From Prochlorococcus marinus str. MIT 1214 (GTDB lineage Bacteria; Cyanobacteriota; Cyanobacteriia; PCC-6307; Cyanobiaceae), in assembly GCF_027359355.1 (NCBI RefSeq), contig NZ_CP114777.1:806001-870000 (forward strand): a DNA stretch of 64,000 nt, in the 5' to 3' direction. Both the position numbers and the translations under genes were made by a program. Within the stretch, counting starts at the first letter, position 1; each line of letters opens with the position of its first letter. Shown one piece after another: positions 43,435-54,381 of the stretch. The notes beneath the pieces are model-generated. The model saw nothing but the letters and a program-made list of their open reading frames with translations. It was not told where the DNA came from and did not search any database.

Positions 43435-44892
43435 CTAAAGATCACCAAAACCTTTCTTTTTCTTAACTGGACGCTGTCTTCGGGGCGCAGAGCCTCCCCT
43501 TCCTTTTCTTGACTGATATGGATTAGCACCTTGTGAGGGCATGCCAGGGAGGCCTCCCATGCCAGGAAGTCCTCCGTCCATCCCAGGGAGTCCTCCTCCA
43601 GTAGACATCTGCTTCATTAAGCCCCGCATCCTCTGAAAATCCGCGAGAACCTTGTCTACGTCTGCTGGCTGATGTCCGCTGCCACTTGCAACTCTTCGGC
43701 GTCTTGATGGTTGTGCTGCCAATAATTCAGGCTTATTCCTTTCCTCTAACGACATTGAACCAATCATTGCCTCAATTTTTTTAAGTTGATCTTCGCCACT
43801 TTTAATCATTCCATCATCAATTTTATTCATCCCTGGAATCATTTTTAGCAGTCCCCCTAGAGAGCCCATTCTCTTTATCATCCTCATCTGTTTTACAAAA
43901 TCCGAAAAATCAAAAGTTGCTTCTTGAAGCTTCTTTTGCATGATTTCAGCATCAGCAATTTCAACTTCTTTCTGTGCTTTTTCAACAAGAGTTAGAACAT
44001 CGCCCATTCCTAAGATTCTGCTAGCCATCCTCTCGGGATAAAAAGGTTGCAATGCCTCAACCTTTTCACCCGTCCCTATAAATTTGATTGGTTTGCCACT
44101 GATTTTTCTAATAGAAAGCGCAGCTCCGCCCCTTGAATCTCCATCAAGCTTTGTGAGAACAGCACCTGTTATTCCTACTTTCTCATGAAAACTTCTGGTG
44201 ATGTCTGCGGCCTCTTGGCCAATCATTGAATCAACTACTAACAAAACCTCATCGGGTTGAACAGCCTCTTTAATTCGAACCATCTCTCCCATCATCTCGG
44301 TATCAATTTGAAGCCGCCCAGCAGTATCTACAAGAACAGTGTCAAATCCTTCTTCCCTGGCTTTTTCCAAGCCTTTTCTTGCAATCTCCTCAGGCTTTGA
44401 ATTTGAACTTAAATTAAAAACCTCTACACCAATTTGATTTCCCAGCGTTACCAATTGATCAATAGCTGCTGGTCTATATGTATCAGCAGCGACGAGTAGT
44501 GGCTTTTGATTTTTTTCTTTAAGAAGCAATCCAAGTTTTGCTGTGGCTGTAGTCTTCCCAGCGCCCTGAAGTCCAGCCATTAAAATTACAGTTGGCTTTT
44601 CCTCTGAATCTGCTAAAGGGTCATTCTCACCCCCCATTACATTTACTAGTTGCTCATGAACTACTTGAATAAATTTCTGACCAGGATTTATACCTCTGAC
44701 AACCTCTGTACCAATGGCCTTGACTCTAACTTCTTCGATAAACTCTTTTACTACAGACAAACTAACGTCAGCTTCTAAGAGAGCTCGTCTAACCTGTTTA
44801 AGTGCTTCATCTACATTTTCATCTGAAATCTTAGCTTCACCTTTAAAGGCCTTAACAGCATCTTCAAATTGATTAGTTAGTTCCTCAAACAT
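43435..44892 (-). CDS. ffh: Signal recognition particle protein Ffh
   Basis: Ffh binds SRP RNA and signal sequences to deliver membrane proteins to the translocon or thylakoid. The 485-residue protein has the NG domain with LMAGLQGAGKTTATAKLGLL, VAADTYRPAAIDQL, LVDTAGRLQID, VLTKLDGDSRGGAALSI and ISGKPIKFIGTGEK; and a Met-rich M domain (FVKQMRMIKRMGSLGGLLKM, IPGM, RRVASGSGHQPADVDKVLAD). The C-terminus is a long Gly/Pro/Met-rich tail with a basic end. It heads the ffh-rpsP-phoH unit. Confidence 0.96.
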   Translation of the reverse strand: MFEELTNQFEDAVKAFKGEAKISDENVDEALKQVRRALLEADVSLSVVKEFIEEVRVKAIGTEVVRGINPGQKFIQVVHEQLVNVMGGENDPLADSEEKPTVILMAGLQGAGKTTATAKLGLLLKEKNQKPLLVAADTYRPAAIDQLVTLGNQIGVEVFNLSSNSKPEEIARKGLEKAREEGFDTVLVDTAGRLQIDTEMMGEMVRIKEAVQPDEVLLVVDSMIGQEAADITRSFHEKVGITGAVLTKLDGDSRGGAALSIRKISGKPIKFIGTGEKVEALQPFYPERMASRILGMGDVLTLVEKAQKEVEIADAEIMQKKLQEATFDFSDFVKQMRMIKRMGSLGGLLKMIPGMNKIDDGMIKSGEDQLKKIEAMIGSMSLEERNKPELLAAQPSRRRRVASGSGHQPADVDKVLADFQRMRGLMKQMSTGGGLPGMDGGLPGMGGLPGMPSQGANPYQSRKGRGGSAPRRQRPVKKKKGFGDL

Positions 44893-44929
44893 TTGCTTAG
44901 AGTTACAGAAAAAATTTAAAAATTATTTT

Positions 44930-46984
44930 TTAATTTCCACTAATATAGTCAACTAGCATCCAGTTTTTTTTATTCTTACCTATTATATACTTAACTTTCA
45001 AGGCTGGAATAACTGTTTCCGATAAAACCTCACCATTAGAACTAATCCTTTTATCTTGATAGTTTAATTCAACATCTGCTGCAATTCTTTTGTCTGATCT
45101 TTGAACAATGTTGATTGAATTTATATTTGCATCAATGATCTGTCTTTGTCCTAATAATTTATCTTTTTTTCTCTGTTCAATAACTCTATTAAATAGAGAG
45201 ACTCTAGCGACCGAAGAAAGCAACTGACTTTCTGAACCATTCAAAATATCTGCCTTACCTGCTAACCATGATTCTATAAGTAATTGAATTTCTTGAGTTG
45301 AGGGATCTACTGAAGTAAGAGGAATTGATTTATTTAAATCTAATATTGATTTGCTATTAACTATTTCACTTGATACTTTATCTTTAATTTTAACATCTTT
45401 TGGTTTAGATAATTCAGATTTAGAGATTTTATCAAGAGCATTATTTTCCGATGATTTTCTCTGTGTAAGAATCCCTAAGCTTGTTCCAAAAATAAATAAA
45501 CTAATAAATGCTAAAGCACTTGTATAAGCCGGACGTTTTAATATAAAAGATTTGAAACCTGACTTTTTGATCAATTCAAATGTTGAATAATATTTTAAGA
45601 TTATCTTTTTAAGTAACTCAGATATTAAAAAAGCATATCCACTTTGCAATCGTGATTTAAAAGACTTTTCTTTCAGAATTTCATCCAAAGCCCCACCTGG
45701 CATTGGCAAATCAGCTTGTTTCTCAGAGTTTTTTGATGCATTTTTCTCAATTTGTTGCTCAGGGGCCAATGACGATAAGAATGAAAATCCCGCTTTTGCC
45801 ATGCCTAATGCCCCTTTTGATTCCAACTGCTCTACATAAATTTGAACTTCTTTACTAGCGAACCAATCATCAAGATTTACAGTTTGTATTTCAACATCCT
45901 TAAAACCCACCAATACATCTTTTTTCAACCAATTTCTGCAGTAATCACAAAGAGCTCCCAATGTCTCACCTGGATAATTGTCTAACCAGTCTTTTAATTT
46001 CTCATCTGAACTGCTTCTAAAACGAGCCTCTGCTTGCTGTACATCCCCTAACAAAAGATCTAGGCATCCAATTAATGGCATAGGGTCAAAACCACTAATA
46101 TTGATATTTCGGAGGTATTTACGAGCTTCTTGCAAGAGTTCTGGTTTCCGATAAGAAAATCCAGAAGCAATCAAGGCAAAAGCAGCAAGAAAGCCAGCAT
46201 CTTCGGACCCCCTTCGATACCAATTTACGTAGATTTTTGACTGCTCTTTTGCAGTCAAAAATTTCCTGATTTGTAGGAAAAAGAGCTCAAAATCATTTTG
46301 ATTTAATCCTGCTATTTTTTCTGAATTTCTTTTCCCTTCTAGTCCGCCCCTTTTATTTACAAAGTCTTCCAACAATAGCAAGCCTTCATGATGAGATTTC
46401 TCATCTTCTTTATCTCTACTTAATAAATCAAGTATTCTGTAGGGAAGTAAAATCTCTAAATCAGACTCAAGGGTTTTTCTTTCTTCAACAAGCTTTCCCA
46501 TCCTCTGCAATAATTGTATCCCTTCTTGAAGTAAATCAGCTCCTGAGGCGTATCTTCTGCAAGCCTGCTCATCAATAGAGGCATCTCTACAAGATAAGGC
46601 TGCTATTAAAGTCAAATCTGACTCTCTACCACTTCCCAAGGCTGGGGCTTGAGGAGGTTGCAATGCTTTTTTTGCAAGCTTAAAAGCTTGGAAAGAAGCA
46701 TTTGATTCCCATAGGAGAAGTAATCCAGCAACTTCTCTATTTGAAGATAAATCAAGTCCAGAAGAACCCTCAATAAGAGCAAGTTCGTAGGATTGTCGTT
46801 CAGCAGGATTAGATAACAGATCAGCAGAAAGCCTTAGCAGCTCAGATCTCTGAGCTAAAACTTCATAAGTAAAGCCTTGCTTTGGAGGACGATCTAGCCT
46901 TAGCTGAAAAGCCCTAAGGACTTCCTCAGCATTTGCAGAAGGGCTAACCCCCAATAAGCGAAAATGATCAATAGGTAATTCCAA
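44930..46984 (-). CDS. zipN: Cell division protein ZipN/Ftn2 (ARC6-like)
   Basis: ZipN (Ftn2, the ancestor of plant ARC6) tethers FtsZ to the membrane at the division site. The 684-residue protein begins with the degenerate J-domain-like region typical of the family (DHFRLLGVSPSANAEEVLRA, LAQRSELLRLSADLLSNPAE), then a long helical part, a single membrane segment near residues 487-507 (YTSALAFISLFIFGTSLGIL) and a C-terminal IMS-type domain (IQLLIESWLAGKADILNGSE, WMLVDYISG). The order cytosolic domain, one TM, IMS domain is the ARC6 layout. It is divergent from pdhA. Confidence 0.85.
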   Translation of the reverse strand: MELPIDHFRLLGVSPSANAEEVLRAFQLRLDRPPKQGFTYEVLAQRSELLRLSADLLSNPAERQSYELALIEGSSGLDLSSNREVAGLLLLWESNASFQAFKLAKKALQPPQAPALGSGRESDLTLIAALSCRDASIDEQACRRYASGADLLQEGIQLLQRMGKLVEERKTLESDLEILLPYRILDLLSRDKEDEKSHHEGLLLLEDFVNKRGGLEGKRNSEKIAGLNQNDFELFFLQIRKFLTAKEQSKIYVNWYRRGSEDAGFLAAFALIASGFSYRKPELLQEARKYLRNINISGFDPMPLIGCLDLLLGDVQQAEARFRSSSDEKLKDWLDNYPGETLGALCDYCRNWLKKDVLVGFKDVEIQTVNLDDWFASKEVQIYVEQLESKGALGMAKAGFSFLSSLAPEQQIEKNASKNSEKQADLPMPGGALDEILKEKSFKSRLQSGYAFLISELLKKIILKYYSTFELIKKSGFKSFILKRPAYTSALAFISLFIFGTSLGILTQRKSSENNALDKISKSELSKPKDVKIKDKVSSEIVNSKSILDLNKSIPLTSVDPSTQEIQLLIESWLAGKADILNGSESQLLSSVARVSLFNRVIEQRKKDKLLGQRQIIDANINSINIVQRSDKRIAADVELNYQDKRISSNGEVLSETVIPALKVKYIIGKNKKNWMLVDYISGN

Positions 46985-47081
46985 TCGCTACTAGGTAATC
47001 AGAAAAAAAAGCTCTAGGCATCGTAAGGGGTTTTAACCATTTTGCATCCATTGACGCTTAAAGTCTAAAAAGGATTGATAA

Positions 47082-48176
47082 GTGAATATGAACAAAACCA
47101 TGTCTCACAACCAAGACAAAACCGGCCAAAACCCTATTCAGCAAAGGGAACACGCCGACAGACTAAGCAATCTTGGCAACACTAAGCCAGCTCAGATCAA
47201 TAGAGAAATTGGTTTAAATCTTTTCAAAGATATGACTTTAGGAAGACGTTTTGAAGATAAATGCGCTGAAATGTATTACAGAGGGAAGATGTTTGGGTTT
47301 GTTCATCTTTACAACGGGCAAGAAGCGATAAGTACAGGTGTTATTGGGGCAATGAAACGCAAACATGACTGGTTTTGCAGTACCTATAGAGATCATGTTC
47401 ATGCTTTGAGTGCTGGAGTACCTGCAAAAGAGGTGATGAGCGAACTATTCGGCAAAGAGACAGGCTGCAGTAAGGGGAGAGGTGGATCTATGCATCTATT
47501 TTCAAAAGAACATCATCTACTTGGAGGTTATGCATTTATTGGTGAAGGTATTCCAGTTGCCCTTGGCGCAGCTTTCAGCAGCAAATATAGAAGAGAGGCA
47601 CTTAAGGAAAATAGTGATTCTGTAACTGCAGCATTTTTTGGAGATGGTACTTGCAATATTGGTCAGTTTTATGAATGTTTAAATATGGCCCAGTTATGGA
47701 AATTACCGATCATATTTGTAGTCGAAAATAATAAATGGGCTATTGGGATGGCCCATGACAGAGCGACTAGTGAGACTGAAATATGGAGAAAAGCTTCGGC
47801 ATTTGGAATGCCAGGAGAAGAGATTGACGGTATGGACGTATTAGCAGTAAGAGGGGCTACTCAGAGAGCCCTAGAGCGAGCAAGAGCAGGAGGAGGACCA
47901 ACTCTTATAGAATGCTTAACTTACAGATTCAGAGGCCATTCGTTGGCTGATCCAGATGAACTTAGGTCAGAGAAAGAGAAGGAGTTCTGGGCTAAAAGAG
48001 ATCCAATTAAAAAGCTAAAAAACGATTTAACTAGTTCCGGATTGATCTCTGATGAAGAATTAAAAAATATTGAGAAAGAAATTGATCTAGAAGTTAATGA
48101 TGCCGTTGAATTTGCATTAAGCGCACCAGAGCCTGACCCTAGTGAACTAACTAAATATATTTGGGCAGAAAACTAA
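47082..48176 (+). CDS. pdhA: Pyruvate dehydrogenase E1 alpha subunit
   Basis: PdhA, with PdhB, decarboxylates pyruvate with thiamine diphosphate in the pyruvate dehydrogenase complex. The 364-residue protein has [35 protein letters not shown], the ThDP motif [20 protein letters not shown] with ENNKWAIGM, and [16 protein letters not shown], the phosphorylation-loop region. The start is GTG 47082, with ATG 47088 two codons in; either is possible. Convergent with the sigma factor gene, 12 bases apart. The lpdA gene for E3 is at 56167. Confidence 0.95.
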   Translation: MNMNKTMSHNQDKTGQNPIQQREHADRLSNLGNTKPAQINREIGLNLFKDMTLGRRFEDKCAEMYYRGKMFGFVHLYNGQEAISTGVIGAMKRKHDWFCSTYRDHVHALSAGVPAKEVMSELFGKETGCSKGRGGSMHLFSKEHHLLGGYAFIGEGIPVALGAAFSSKYRREALKENSDSVTAAFFGDGTCNIGQFYECLNMAQLWKLPIIFVVENNKWAIGMAHDRATSETEIWRKASAFGMPGEEIDGMDVLAVRGATQRALERARAGGGPTLIECLTYRFRGHSLADPDELRSEKEKEFWAKRDPIKKLKNDLTSSGLISDEELKNIEKEIDLEVNDAVEFALSAPEPDPSELTKYIWAEN

Positions 48177-48188
48177 ATTAGATAAAAT

Positions 48189-49151
48189 TCAAATTCCACT
48201 TGGAAGCTTTCTAGTTAGATTTCTCAATTTCCTTAGAGCTTTTAGCTCAACTTGTCTAACTCTCTCGCGGGAAACCTGTAAGAGTCTTCCTATCTCCGCG
48301 AGAGTATGTCTTTCATTACCCTCTAAGCCAAATCTAAGTCTGATAACGTGCTGCTCTTGTTCGCTTAGATGACTGAGCCACCTTCCTAGTTGTTCTTGAT
48401 GAATTTTTTGTTCAACTTTATCCAGAGGCTCTTCTCCTGAACCGTCAGCTATTAGATCACCTAAAAAGCTTCTGCCTTCATCGCCATTAACGGGAGCATC
48501 AAGACTGCTAGTAGTAAGAGCTTGCCTCAAAATCGAATCAAGTTCTTCTAACTCAATCTCCATTGCCTCAGCTATTTCAATACGGCTAGGCATTGCACCG
48601 AGCTTGTGAGCCAAATCTAAACTGACTTTTCTAATAGTTGCCAATCTCTCGCTTAAATGAACAGGTAGTCGAATTGTTCTTGACTGACAAGCAATAGCCC
48701 TAGTCATGCTTTGCCTTATCCACCAAAAAGCATAGGTAGAAAACTTATAACCACGGGTTGGGTCGAATTTTTCTACCGCTCTTTCTAACCCAAGAGAACC
48801 TTCCTGGACTAAATCCAAGAGTTCAAGACCTTTCCCTTGATATTTTTTTGCGACACTTACAACGAGTCGAAGATTGGCTTTCATCATTCTTTCTTTTGCC
48901 CTTCGTCCAATTCGAATCAATCTTCTTTGATGTGAATTAAATTCTTTGCACTCTTCCTTAATCTGACCATCCTCGGTAAGGGTCATCATTGTTTGAACCT
49001 GATTACCAAGTTCAATTTCTTCGGCTGGCGTTAAAAGAGGAACTCTTCCAATGGAGGAAAGGTACCAACTTATTGGATCACTGCTGCGTCGCTTTTGGGA
49101 TTCAGCAGGCTTGGGTGCAGATGAAACCATTGTTTCTAGACCCGTTTTCAA
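48189..49151 (-). CDS. Group 2 (RpoD-like, type II) RNA polymerase sigma factor
   Basis: The 320-residue protein has all sigma-70 core regions but a short N-terminus, as in the nonessential group 2 sigmas of cyanobacteria: DPISWYLSSIGRVPLLTPAE (1.2), MKANLRLVVSVAKKYQGKGL (2.1), LLDLVQEGSLGLERAVEKFD and YKFSTYAFWWIRQSMTRAIA (2.3/2.4), LPVHLSERLATIRKV (3.0), and a region 4.2 helix-turn-helix HTLAEIGRLLQVSRERVRQV. ATG 49133 is an alternative start six codons in. Which Prochlorococcus sigma it equals cannot be assigned by eye. Confidence 0.92.
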   Translation of the reverse strand: MKTGLETMVSSAPKPAESQKRRSSDPISWYLSSIGRVPLLTPAEEIELGNQVQTMMTLTEDGQIKEECKEFNSHQRRLIRIGRRAKERMMKANLRLVVSVAKKYQGKGLELLDLVQEGSLGLERAVEKFDPTRGYKFSTYAFWWIRQSMTRAIACQSRTIRLPVHLSERLATIRKVSLDLAHKLGAMPSRIEIAEAMEIELEELDSILRQALTTSSLDAPVNGDEGRSFLGDLIADGSGEEPLDKVEQKIHQEQLGRWLSHLSEQEQHVIRLRFGLEGNERHTLAEIGRLLQVSRERVRQVELKALRKLRNLTRKLPSGI

Positions 49152-49243
49152 AGTGATAAGACTTTCCTACAAAAATCGTAAAAGATGCCTGGGTTTCATG
49201 AAGGCTTCAGATTCTGTTGACGATTAGTTAACAAATGACACAA

Positions 49244-49277
49244 AAACAACCATTTAACGCCCTTTAAATGGTTGTTT
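49244..49277 (-). terminator. Rho-independent terminator after nnr
   Basis: AAACAACCATTTAA at 49244-49257 pairs perfectly with TTAAATGGTTGTTT at 49264-49277 around CGCCCT. On the minus strand the stem ends in TTGTTTTTG, a T-rich run. It lies nine bases after the nnr stop and insulates the downstream sigma factor gene on the same strand. Confidence 0.8.
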
Positions 49278-49286
49278 CAAAACATT

Positions 49287-50834
49287 TCAAGTGCTTTCCT
49301 TTTTTATTAATTCACTAAGAAAAGTGCCAATAGTGCTCGCTGTGCTCCCTTTTCTGCAAAAAGCACCTGCATATGCATGCATCAAAGCTGAGGCAGCAAG
49401 CAAACTAGTATCCAATTTTTTATCACTTGCAAGCCCAGAAGCACCCATCCCTGAAACAAACCCAGCTAAAACATCTCCAAGGCCAGTTCTTGCAACACTT
49501 GGATTCACTTGCCCTATTTGCCAGGTTTTCCCTTCTGGATCAGAAATAACACTATGAGCACATTTTAATAAAACCGAAGAACTACAAATTTTTGCAGCTT
49601 CAATTCCAGCCTTCAATGGATTCGAGCAATCAATGAAAGGAAATAGCCTTTTAAATTCTTCAAGATGAGGGGTAAGCCAGGTGGGACCTTTTCTTTCGTT
49701 TAGCCATTGCCAACCTTTCGAAGTTATCGACAGCCTATTGATTCCATCAGCATCAAGAACAAGTAGGCCTTTGAAATTCTGTAAGTCAGAGCCAAAACAA
49801 TCTTTTTCTTCTGCAATCCCTAATCCAGGTCCAAGCAAAATCGAGTCAAACCTATTCAAATCAACTTCATTTAAAACTTTGGAAAAATCTGAAGAACCGT
49901 CCTGAAAAGTATTTAGATCTCCAAGCAATAAGACTTCAGGGTGAGCACTCCAAAGGGCAGATGAAACTGAATTAGGCAAAAAAGCGCTAACACTGCCTGT
50001 TCCACTTGCTAAAGCCCCATTCAAAGCAAGGGATGCTGCTCCTCTGTATTTCTCACTTCCTGCAATCACCAGAACTCTTCCTCTCTGATATTTACTTTTA
50101 CTTTTACTTGGCTTAGGCCAAACGAAAGTAGATAAATCTGAAAACGAAATCCTCAGAGGCTGGTTTTCAGGAAGATCAGCCAAAATCTTATCTGGGATCC
50201 CGATATCTACTCTCTTTATATCTCCCACAAAATCAATAGCTGAATCTTGAATCAGCCCAGTCTTAAAAAGGCCTAAAGATAGTGTGTAATTAGCTTTGCA
50301 TGATGTATTTGATACTGTAAATCCATTGTCTGAGTCTAATCCAGCGGGAACATCAATACTAATTAATTTATCAGGACTAGATTTCTTCTTCGTATTCAAT
50401 AAATGAACTATTTCATCAGAAATAATTCTTGATTGACCTAATCCAAATAATGCCTCAATCCATAATGAATCAGAATTCGAATCAGGTTTTTGCTCCAAGT
50501 TTTCAATTCCTATTCGAATTGCATAATCGAAATGTTTTTGTGTTAATTCTTTTTTCAATGGGAATGGACACCAAATAGAGATATCAACGCCTGCCATATA
50601 AAGTTCTCTTGCAACAACAAGCCCATCTCCTCCGTTGTGCCCTGGCCCTACCAAAACGATTGCACCATTTTCAACCAATCCTTGTCTGTCTAATATCCAT
50701 GTAGAGATACCAATCCCTACTTTTTCCATCAGAGCTTCAACAGGCATACCCATAGAAAACATTTCTTTTTCTATGTTTTGCATCTGCTCAGAAGAAACCA
50801 TTAAATGTTCCGAATCAAATTGAGGCCAATTCAA
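49287..50834 (-). CDS. nnr: Bifunctional NAD(P)H-hydrate epimerase/dehydratase
   Basis: Nnr repairs hydrated NAD(P)H: the N-terminal half epimerises the hydrates and the C-terminal half dehydrates them. I place the start at TTG 50834 (NWPQFDSEHLMVSSEQM); the frame is open to 51182, but those 116 codons lie over the divergent mnmA and look non-coding. ATG 50801 is an alternative. Epimerase part: GIGISTWIL, VLVGPGHNGGDGLVVARELY, SIDVPAGLDSDNG. Dehydratase part: GRVLVIAGSEKYRGAASLAL, LLGPGLGIA, LVLDADGINRLS and ARTGLGDVLAGFVSGMGASG. Length is 515 residues, normal for the fused form. Confidence 0.93.
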   Translation of the reverse strand: MNWPQFDSEHLMVSSEQMQNIEKEMFSMGMPVEALMEKVGIGISTWILDRQGLVENGAIVLVGPGHNGGDGLVVARELYMAGVDISIWCPFPLKKELTQKHFDYAIRIGIENLEQKPDSNSDSLWIEALFGLGQSRIISDEIVHLLNTKKKSSPDKLISIDVPAGLDSDNGFTVSNTSCKANYTLSLGLFKTGLIQDSAIDFVGDIKRVDIGIPDKILADLPENQPLRISFSDLSTFVWPKPSKSKSKYQRGRVLVIAGSEKYRGAASLALNGALASGTGSVSAFLPNSVSSALWSAHPEVLLLGDLNTFQDGSSDFSKVLNEVDLNRFDSILLGPGLGIAEEKDCFGSDLQNFKGLLVLDADGINRLSITSKGWQWLNERKGPTWLTPHLEEFKRLFPFIDCSNPLKAGIEAAKICSSSVLLKCAHSVISDPEGKTWQIGQVNPSVARTGLGDVLAGFVSGMGASGLASDKKLDTSLLAASALMHAYAGAFCRKGSTASTIGTFLSELIKKEST

Positions 50835-50878
50835 AATCAAAAAGCATCCAAACCAACTATGAATAGAAGCTACTATCA

Positions 50879-52093
50879 ATGCCCATGAATGTGGAAACAA
50901 GAGAAACAAAAAAAGTTTTAAATCATTTGACTTCAGAAGAAACAGTCGCAAAAACATTAAAAAGACTGCAAGCATTTTCTGGGAATCATTCAGTTGTAGT
51001 GGGACTTTCCGGGGGCGTAGATAGCTCCCTAACGGCTGCTCTTCTCTGTGAGGCTGGGTGGGATGTAGTGGGATTAACTTTGTGGCTAATGAAAGGTAAA
51101 GGGTCTTGCTGCTCAGATGGATTAATTGATGCCGCAGGGATATGTGATCAACTAGGAATCGAGCATCACATAGTCGATTCAAAAGAAATTTTCCAAAAAG
51201 AAATAATCAATAATGTCGTAAAAGGATATGAAGAAGGAATTACTCCTTTACCCTGCTCTCGCTGCAATAAATCAGTGAAATTCTCAGAAATGCTGAAATG
51301 GGTTAAAGAAAATAAAAATATCGAAAAGATCGCTACAGGGCATTACGCAAGGATTAGATATTCAAATGAATCTTTCGACAGAAATGATCTTCCGAGTGAT
51401 GGAATTAAAAGACATAAGCTTTTAAGAGGTAAAGATCTCAATAAAGATCAAAGCTATTTTTTATATGATCTCCCACAAGAAATCTTAGGGAAAACAATCT
51501 TTCCTCTTGGAGAATTAACCAAAGAGATAACACGAATCGAAGCTTTTAAACATTCACTAAAAACTGCTGAAAAGCCAGAAAGTCAAGACCTTTGTCTTGC
51601 TGAACATTACGGATCAATGAATGCTTTTATTGATAAGTATCTACCCAAAAAGGAAGGAGAAATTGTCCTTAAAAATGGGAAGATTATAGGTTCCCATAAT
51701 GGAATTCAGCATTTCACGATAGGACAACGAAAGGGATTAGGTATTGCATGGGAAGTTCCTCTACATGTTGTTGAAATTGATGCCTCTTTCAACAGGGTTA
51801 TTGTTGCCCCAAGAGAAGATTCTGGCAAGTCAGAGTGTATTGTCAAAGATATAAATTGGGTATCAATTGAAGCGCCTAAAAAATCAATAGAAGTTGAGGT
51901 CCAAATCAGATACAGAAGCAGAGCAGTGAAAGCAAAGTTAATACCAATTATTGAAAGTACTAAAGGAAATTATTGTTATAAATGTCATATTCATTTTGAG
52001 GAAGATCAATTTTCAATTACTCCTGGACAAGCAGCAGTATTTTATAAGGGTGATTATGTATTAGGAGGAGGAATTATTTCGAAAGAGTCTTAA
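50879..52093 (+). CDS. mnmA: tRNA 2-thiouridylase MnmA
   Basis: MnmA puts sulfur on U34 of tRNA for Lys, Glu and Gln. The 404-residue protein has the PP-loop [36 protein letters not shown], the first catalytic Cys in [13 protein letters not shown], the second in [13 protein letters not shown], and the [20 protein letters not shown] segment. The first ATG is at 50879 with a second two codons on. It is divergent from nnr (about 44 bases) and overlaps the convergent lnt stop by four bases. Confidence 0.95.
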   Translation: MPMNVETRETKKVLNHLTSEETVAKTLKRLQAFSGNHSVVVGLSGGVDSSLTAALLCEAGWDVVGLTLWLMKGKGSCCSDGLIDAAGICDQLGIEHHIVDSKEIFQKEIINNVVKGYEEGITPLPCSRCNKSVKFSEMLKWVKENKNIEKIATGHYARIRYSNESFDRNDLPSDGIKRHKLLRGKDLNKDQSYFLYDLPQEILGKTIFPLGELTKEITRIEAFKHSLKTAEKPESQDLCLAEHYGSMNAFIDKYLPKKEGEIVLKNGKIIGSHNGIQHFTIGQRKGLGIAWEVPLHVVEIDASFNRVIVAPREDSGKSECIVKDINWVSIEAPKKSIEVEVQIRYRSRAVKAKLIPIIESTKGNYCYKCHIHFEEDQFSITPGQAAVFYKGDYVLGGGIISKES

Positions 52094-53568
52094 TATAAAT
52101 TATACTTATGTAATCGCAAAATGCATATTAAACTTACAAAAATAACTGTGATTAAAGGCAGGTCAGAGGTTAATGTATACAATGTTTTCTTTCTATTTAA
52201 TTCAAGGTCAACGAGTTGAACAAGTTCTTTATTTGATTTAAGGAGGGTATCAATTCTTCCATTACTTTTAATCAAAGATGTTGGCCCAGTATTGGAGACA
52301 GATATTAAATTTTTTGATGTTTCAATACTCCTTAATTGAGCAATAGATAAAAATTGTCTTTGCAAAGAAATAGGATAGGGATCTAAATTTGCAATCACTA
52401 AAATCCATTTAGCTCCTTGATTTACTGCTTTAGCTATAGCTTTTCCATTACTCAATTCATAACAAATAGCACCTGCAAAAGATGGGCCCTCCCAATCAAG
52501 AAATCTTGATGGATTCCCACTTTCAATTCCACCTACTGCAGAAAGGCCATTTTTCATAAAATTAGGCAATGCAGGAATCCATTCGCCCAGAGGAACTAAT
52601 CTAGATTTGTCCAACACACCTGAAAAAGACTCATCACCAGGATTAAAAACCAATATTGAACTTCGTAGAGAACCATTTATTTTCCTGAAACCTCCAGAGA
52701 GAAATTTAATAGGAAAATCTCGAATCTTTGTTCTATCCAAAGGCAACGTTCCCTCTGGAGCAATTAAAAAAGATGCCTTCATTTCAACCGCATCAGTTAA
52801 AGCTCTATTTACTTTTGAAGGCAAAGCATTTATTTCTTCCTGACTAAATTTTTGTCTTATTGGCATATTTGTTTGCCACATCGCAACCTGTTCTGCCGAA
52901 TCAATTGGAGAATCCAACAACAAGATAAATCCAATTAAATGAGCTACCGAAAAATATGCAACACCAAGAATAATCAATTTCTTGAGTTTTTTTCTAGCTT
53001 GAAAAGCAATTGAAAGTTGCCAAATCCACCATCCAGCTAAAAGATGGATAGAGGCCAAGCCGCCCGAACCTATCCATCTTGCTAATCCAGCCAAATATCT
53101 ATCTTGTGGTAATAAACTTGGCCCTACACCCATCCAAAACAAAGGGCCTCTAGATAGGATTTCTTCAGTCAGACCCCATATTGTTGATAATAAGACGGCA
53201 TAAATAAACTTATTTTCTAATTTAGAAAACTGCAGTCTTCCAGGAGCCAAAACCCCCCTTAAAACTGACCAACTCAAAACCAGAGTCCCTCCAAAGGCTC
53301 CACAAAAAAGCCATATAAAAATTGTAATAGGCAAGCTTAAATTTGAGTTTATCCCTACCCAACTGAGTGGATGCAAAGATAACAACCACTTATGACTCCA
53401 TAAAATAGCCATCGCGCCCCAACAAAAGCCCCCCCATGGATTCTTACTAGCCGGCCAAAGTAAAGATATTCCCAAAAGCATGAAGAAATAATTGCCTTCA
53501 GCAAGGGATATTCCTGCTAGAGCTCCACCAGCAAAAGCTTTAATAAAAAGAGAATAGATATTATTCAT
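52090..53568 (-). CDS. lnt: Apolipoprotein N-acyltransferase
   Basis: Lnt adds the third acyl chain to bacterial lipoproteins in the inner membrane. The 492-residue protein has about six N-terminal membrane segments (for example [18 protein letters not shown] and [20 protein letters not shown]), then a nitrilase-type periplasmic domain with the catalytic Glu in [13 protein letters not shown], a lysine after it ([15 protein letters not shown]) and the catalytic Cys in [10 protein letters not shown], and a last membrane segment near the end ([16 protein letters not shown]). All of the Glu-Lys-Cys triad is visible. Confidence 0.9.
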   Translation of the reverse strand: MNNIYSLFIKAFAGGALAGISLAEGNYFFMLLGISLLWPASKNPWGGFCWGAMAILWSHKWLLSLHPLSWVGINSNLSLPITIFIWLFCGAFGGTLVLSWSVLRGVLAPGRLQFSKLENKFIYAVLLSTIWGLTEEILSRGPLFWMGVGPSLLPQDRYLAGLARWIGSGGLASIHLLAGWWIWQLSIAFQARKKLKKLIILGVAYFSVAHLIGFILLLDSPIDSAEQVAMWQTNMPIRQKFSQEEINALPSKVNRALTDAVEMKASFLIAPEGTLPLDRTKIRDFPIKFLSGGFRKINGSLRSSILVFNPGDESFSGVLDKSRLVPLGEWIPALPNFMKNGLSAVGGIESGNPSRFLDWEGPSFAGAICYELSNGKAIAKAVNQGAKWILVIANLDPYPISLQRQFLSIAQLRSIETSKNLISVSNTGPTSLIKSNGRIDTLLKSNKELVQLVDLELNRKKTLYTLTSDLPLITVIFVSLICILRLHKYNLY

Positions 53569-53686
53569 AAATCTAATTTAATAAAATATACACCAGCAAA
53601 ATTCATACTCCCTGGTTAGTTATCTTTTAAATAGATGTCATTTGGGTATTAATCTGTAAGAATATTTCCGACTGCTTAATATTGCT

Positions 53687-54286
53687 GTGAGAGAAATCTT
53701 AATTAGCTTTTCTGTTTGCCTTAGCTGCTTGATGATTGCAGTGATCAGCCAAATCATCTCGCCGACTCCAACGAATGCCTTACAAATAGTCCAACCAATC
53801 CAAGCGGATGTAAGGCAATCCACAAAAACCAGCGAATCTGTAACTAATCCATTTGAATTAGACCCAGAAGACCCAAATCCATCACTTTTTACTATGGCTT
53901 CAGATAAAACCAATGCAAGTAGCGCTCCTCTAGGAGGAGCTGAGATAGGAGCATCTCAAGTAACTTCAAGTGGTCTGAAAATTACTGAATTAGTTTTAGG
54001 TGATGGTCAAGAAGCCACCCCAGGAACAAGTGTCTCAGTAAATTACAAGGGTACTCTTGATGATGGGAAAGAATTTGACAGCAGTTATGGAAGAGGTCCT
54101 TTTGAATTTTCTTTAGGTGCAGGGATGGTGATAAAGGGTTGGGATGAAGGAGTCGCAGGAATGAAAGTTGGAGGTAAAAGGAAATTAGTCATCCCACCAG
54201 AATTGGGGTATGGCAGTAGAGGAATAGGTCCAATCCCCCCTAATTCAGTTTTAACTTTTGAAGTTGAATTATTGGGTGTTAAGTGA
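53687..54286 (+). CDS. FKBP-type peptidyl-prolyl isomerase, exported
   Basis: The enzyme isomerises Xaa-Pro bonds during folding. The 199-residue protein, from GTG 53687, begins with a signal or anchor segment ([20 protein letters not shown]) and has a flexible linker to about residue 95. The FKBP domain follows: [60 protein letters not shown] and [18 protein letters not shown]. All aromatic pocket residues are in place. It probably acts in the periplasm or thylakoid lumen. It is just upstream of sodN on the same strand. Confidence 0.93.
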   Translation: MREILISFSVCLSCLMIAVISQIISPTPTNALQIVQPIQADVRQSTKTSESVTNPFELDPEDPNPSLFTMASDKTNASSAPLGGAEIGASQVTSSGLKITELVLGDGQEATPGTSVSVNYKGTLDDGKEFDSSYGRGPFEFSLGAGMVIKGWDEGVAGMKVGGKRKLVIPPELGYGSRGIGPIPPNSVLTFEVELLGVK

Positions 54287-54322
54287 ATTTCTTAAATTAT
54301 TCAGAAAGCTCTAGAAAAAGTT

Positions 54323-54346
54323 ATGGCGTTTGTTGACAAACGCCAT
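54323..54346 (+). promoter_or_regulatory. Perfect hairpin between the FKBP gene and sodN
   Basis: ATGGCGTTTG at 54323-54332 pairs with CAAACGCCAT at 54337-54346 around TTGA: a 10-bp stem without mismatch. It is followed by TAATGTAAAAAAAA, not by a T-run, so on the plus strand it is a poor intrinsic terminator. It lies 15 bases before ATG 54361 and 36 before ATG 54382, where it could stabilise the upstream transcript's end or shape the sodN leader. Confidence 0.5.
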
Positions 54347-54381
54347 TAATGTAAAAAAAAATGTTCACAAATTATTTTCAG

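Noticed and set aside
50835-51182. 116-codon N-terminal extension of nnr
   Set aside because: It lies over the conserved start of the divergent mnmA gene and reads as Leu/Phe-rich antisense; Nnr proteins begin near NWPQ.
53638-53913. 91-codon minus-strand frame over the FKBP signal region
   Set aside because: It is antisense to a well supported exported FKBP protein and has no motif of its own.
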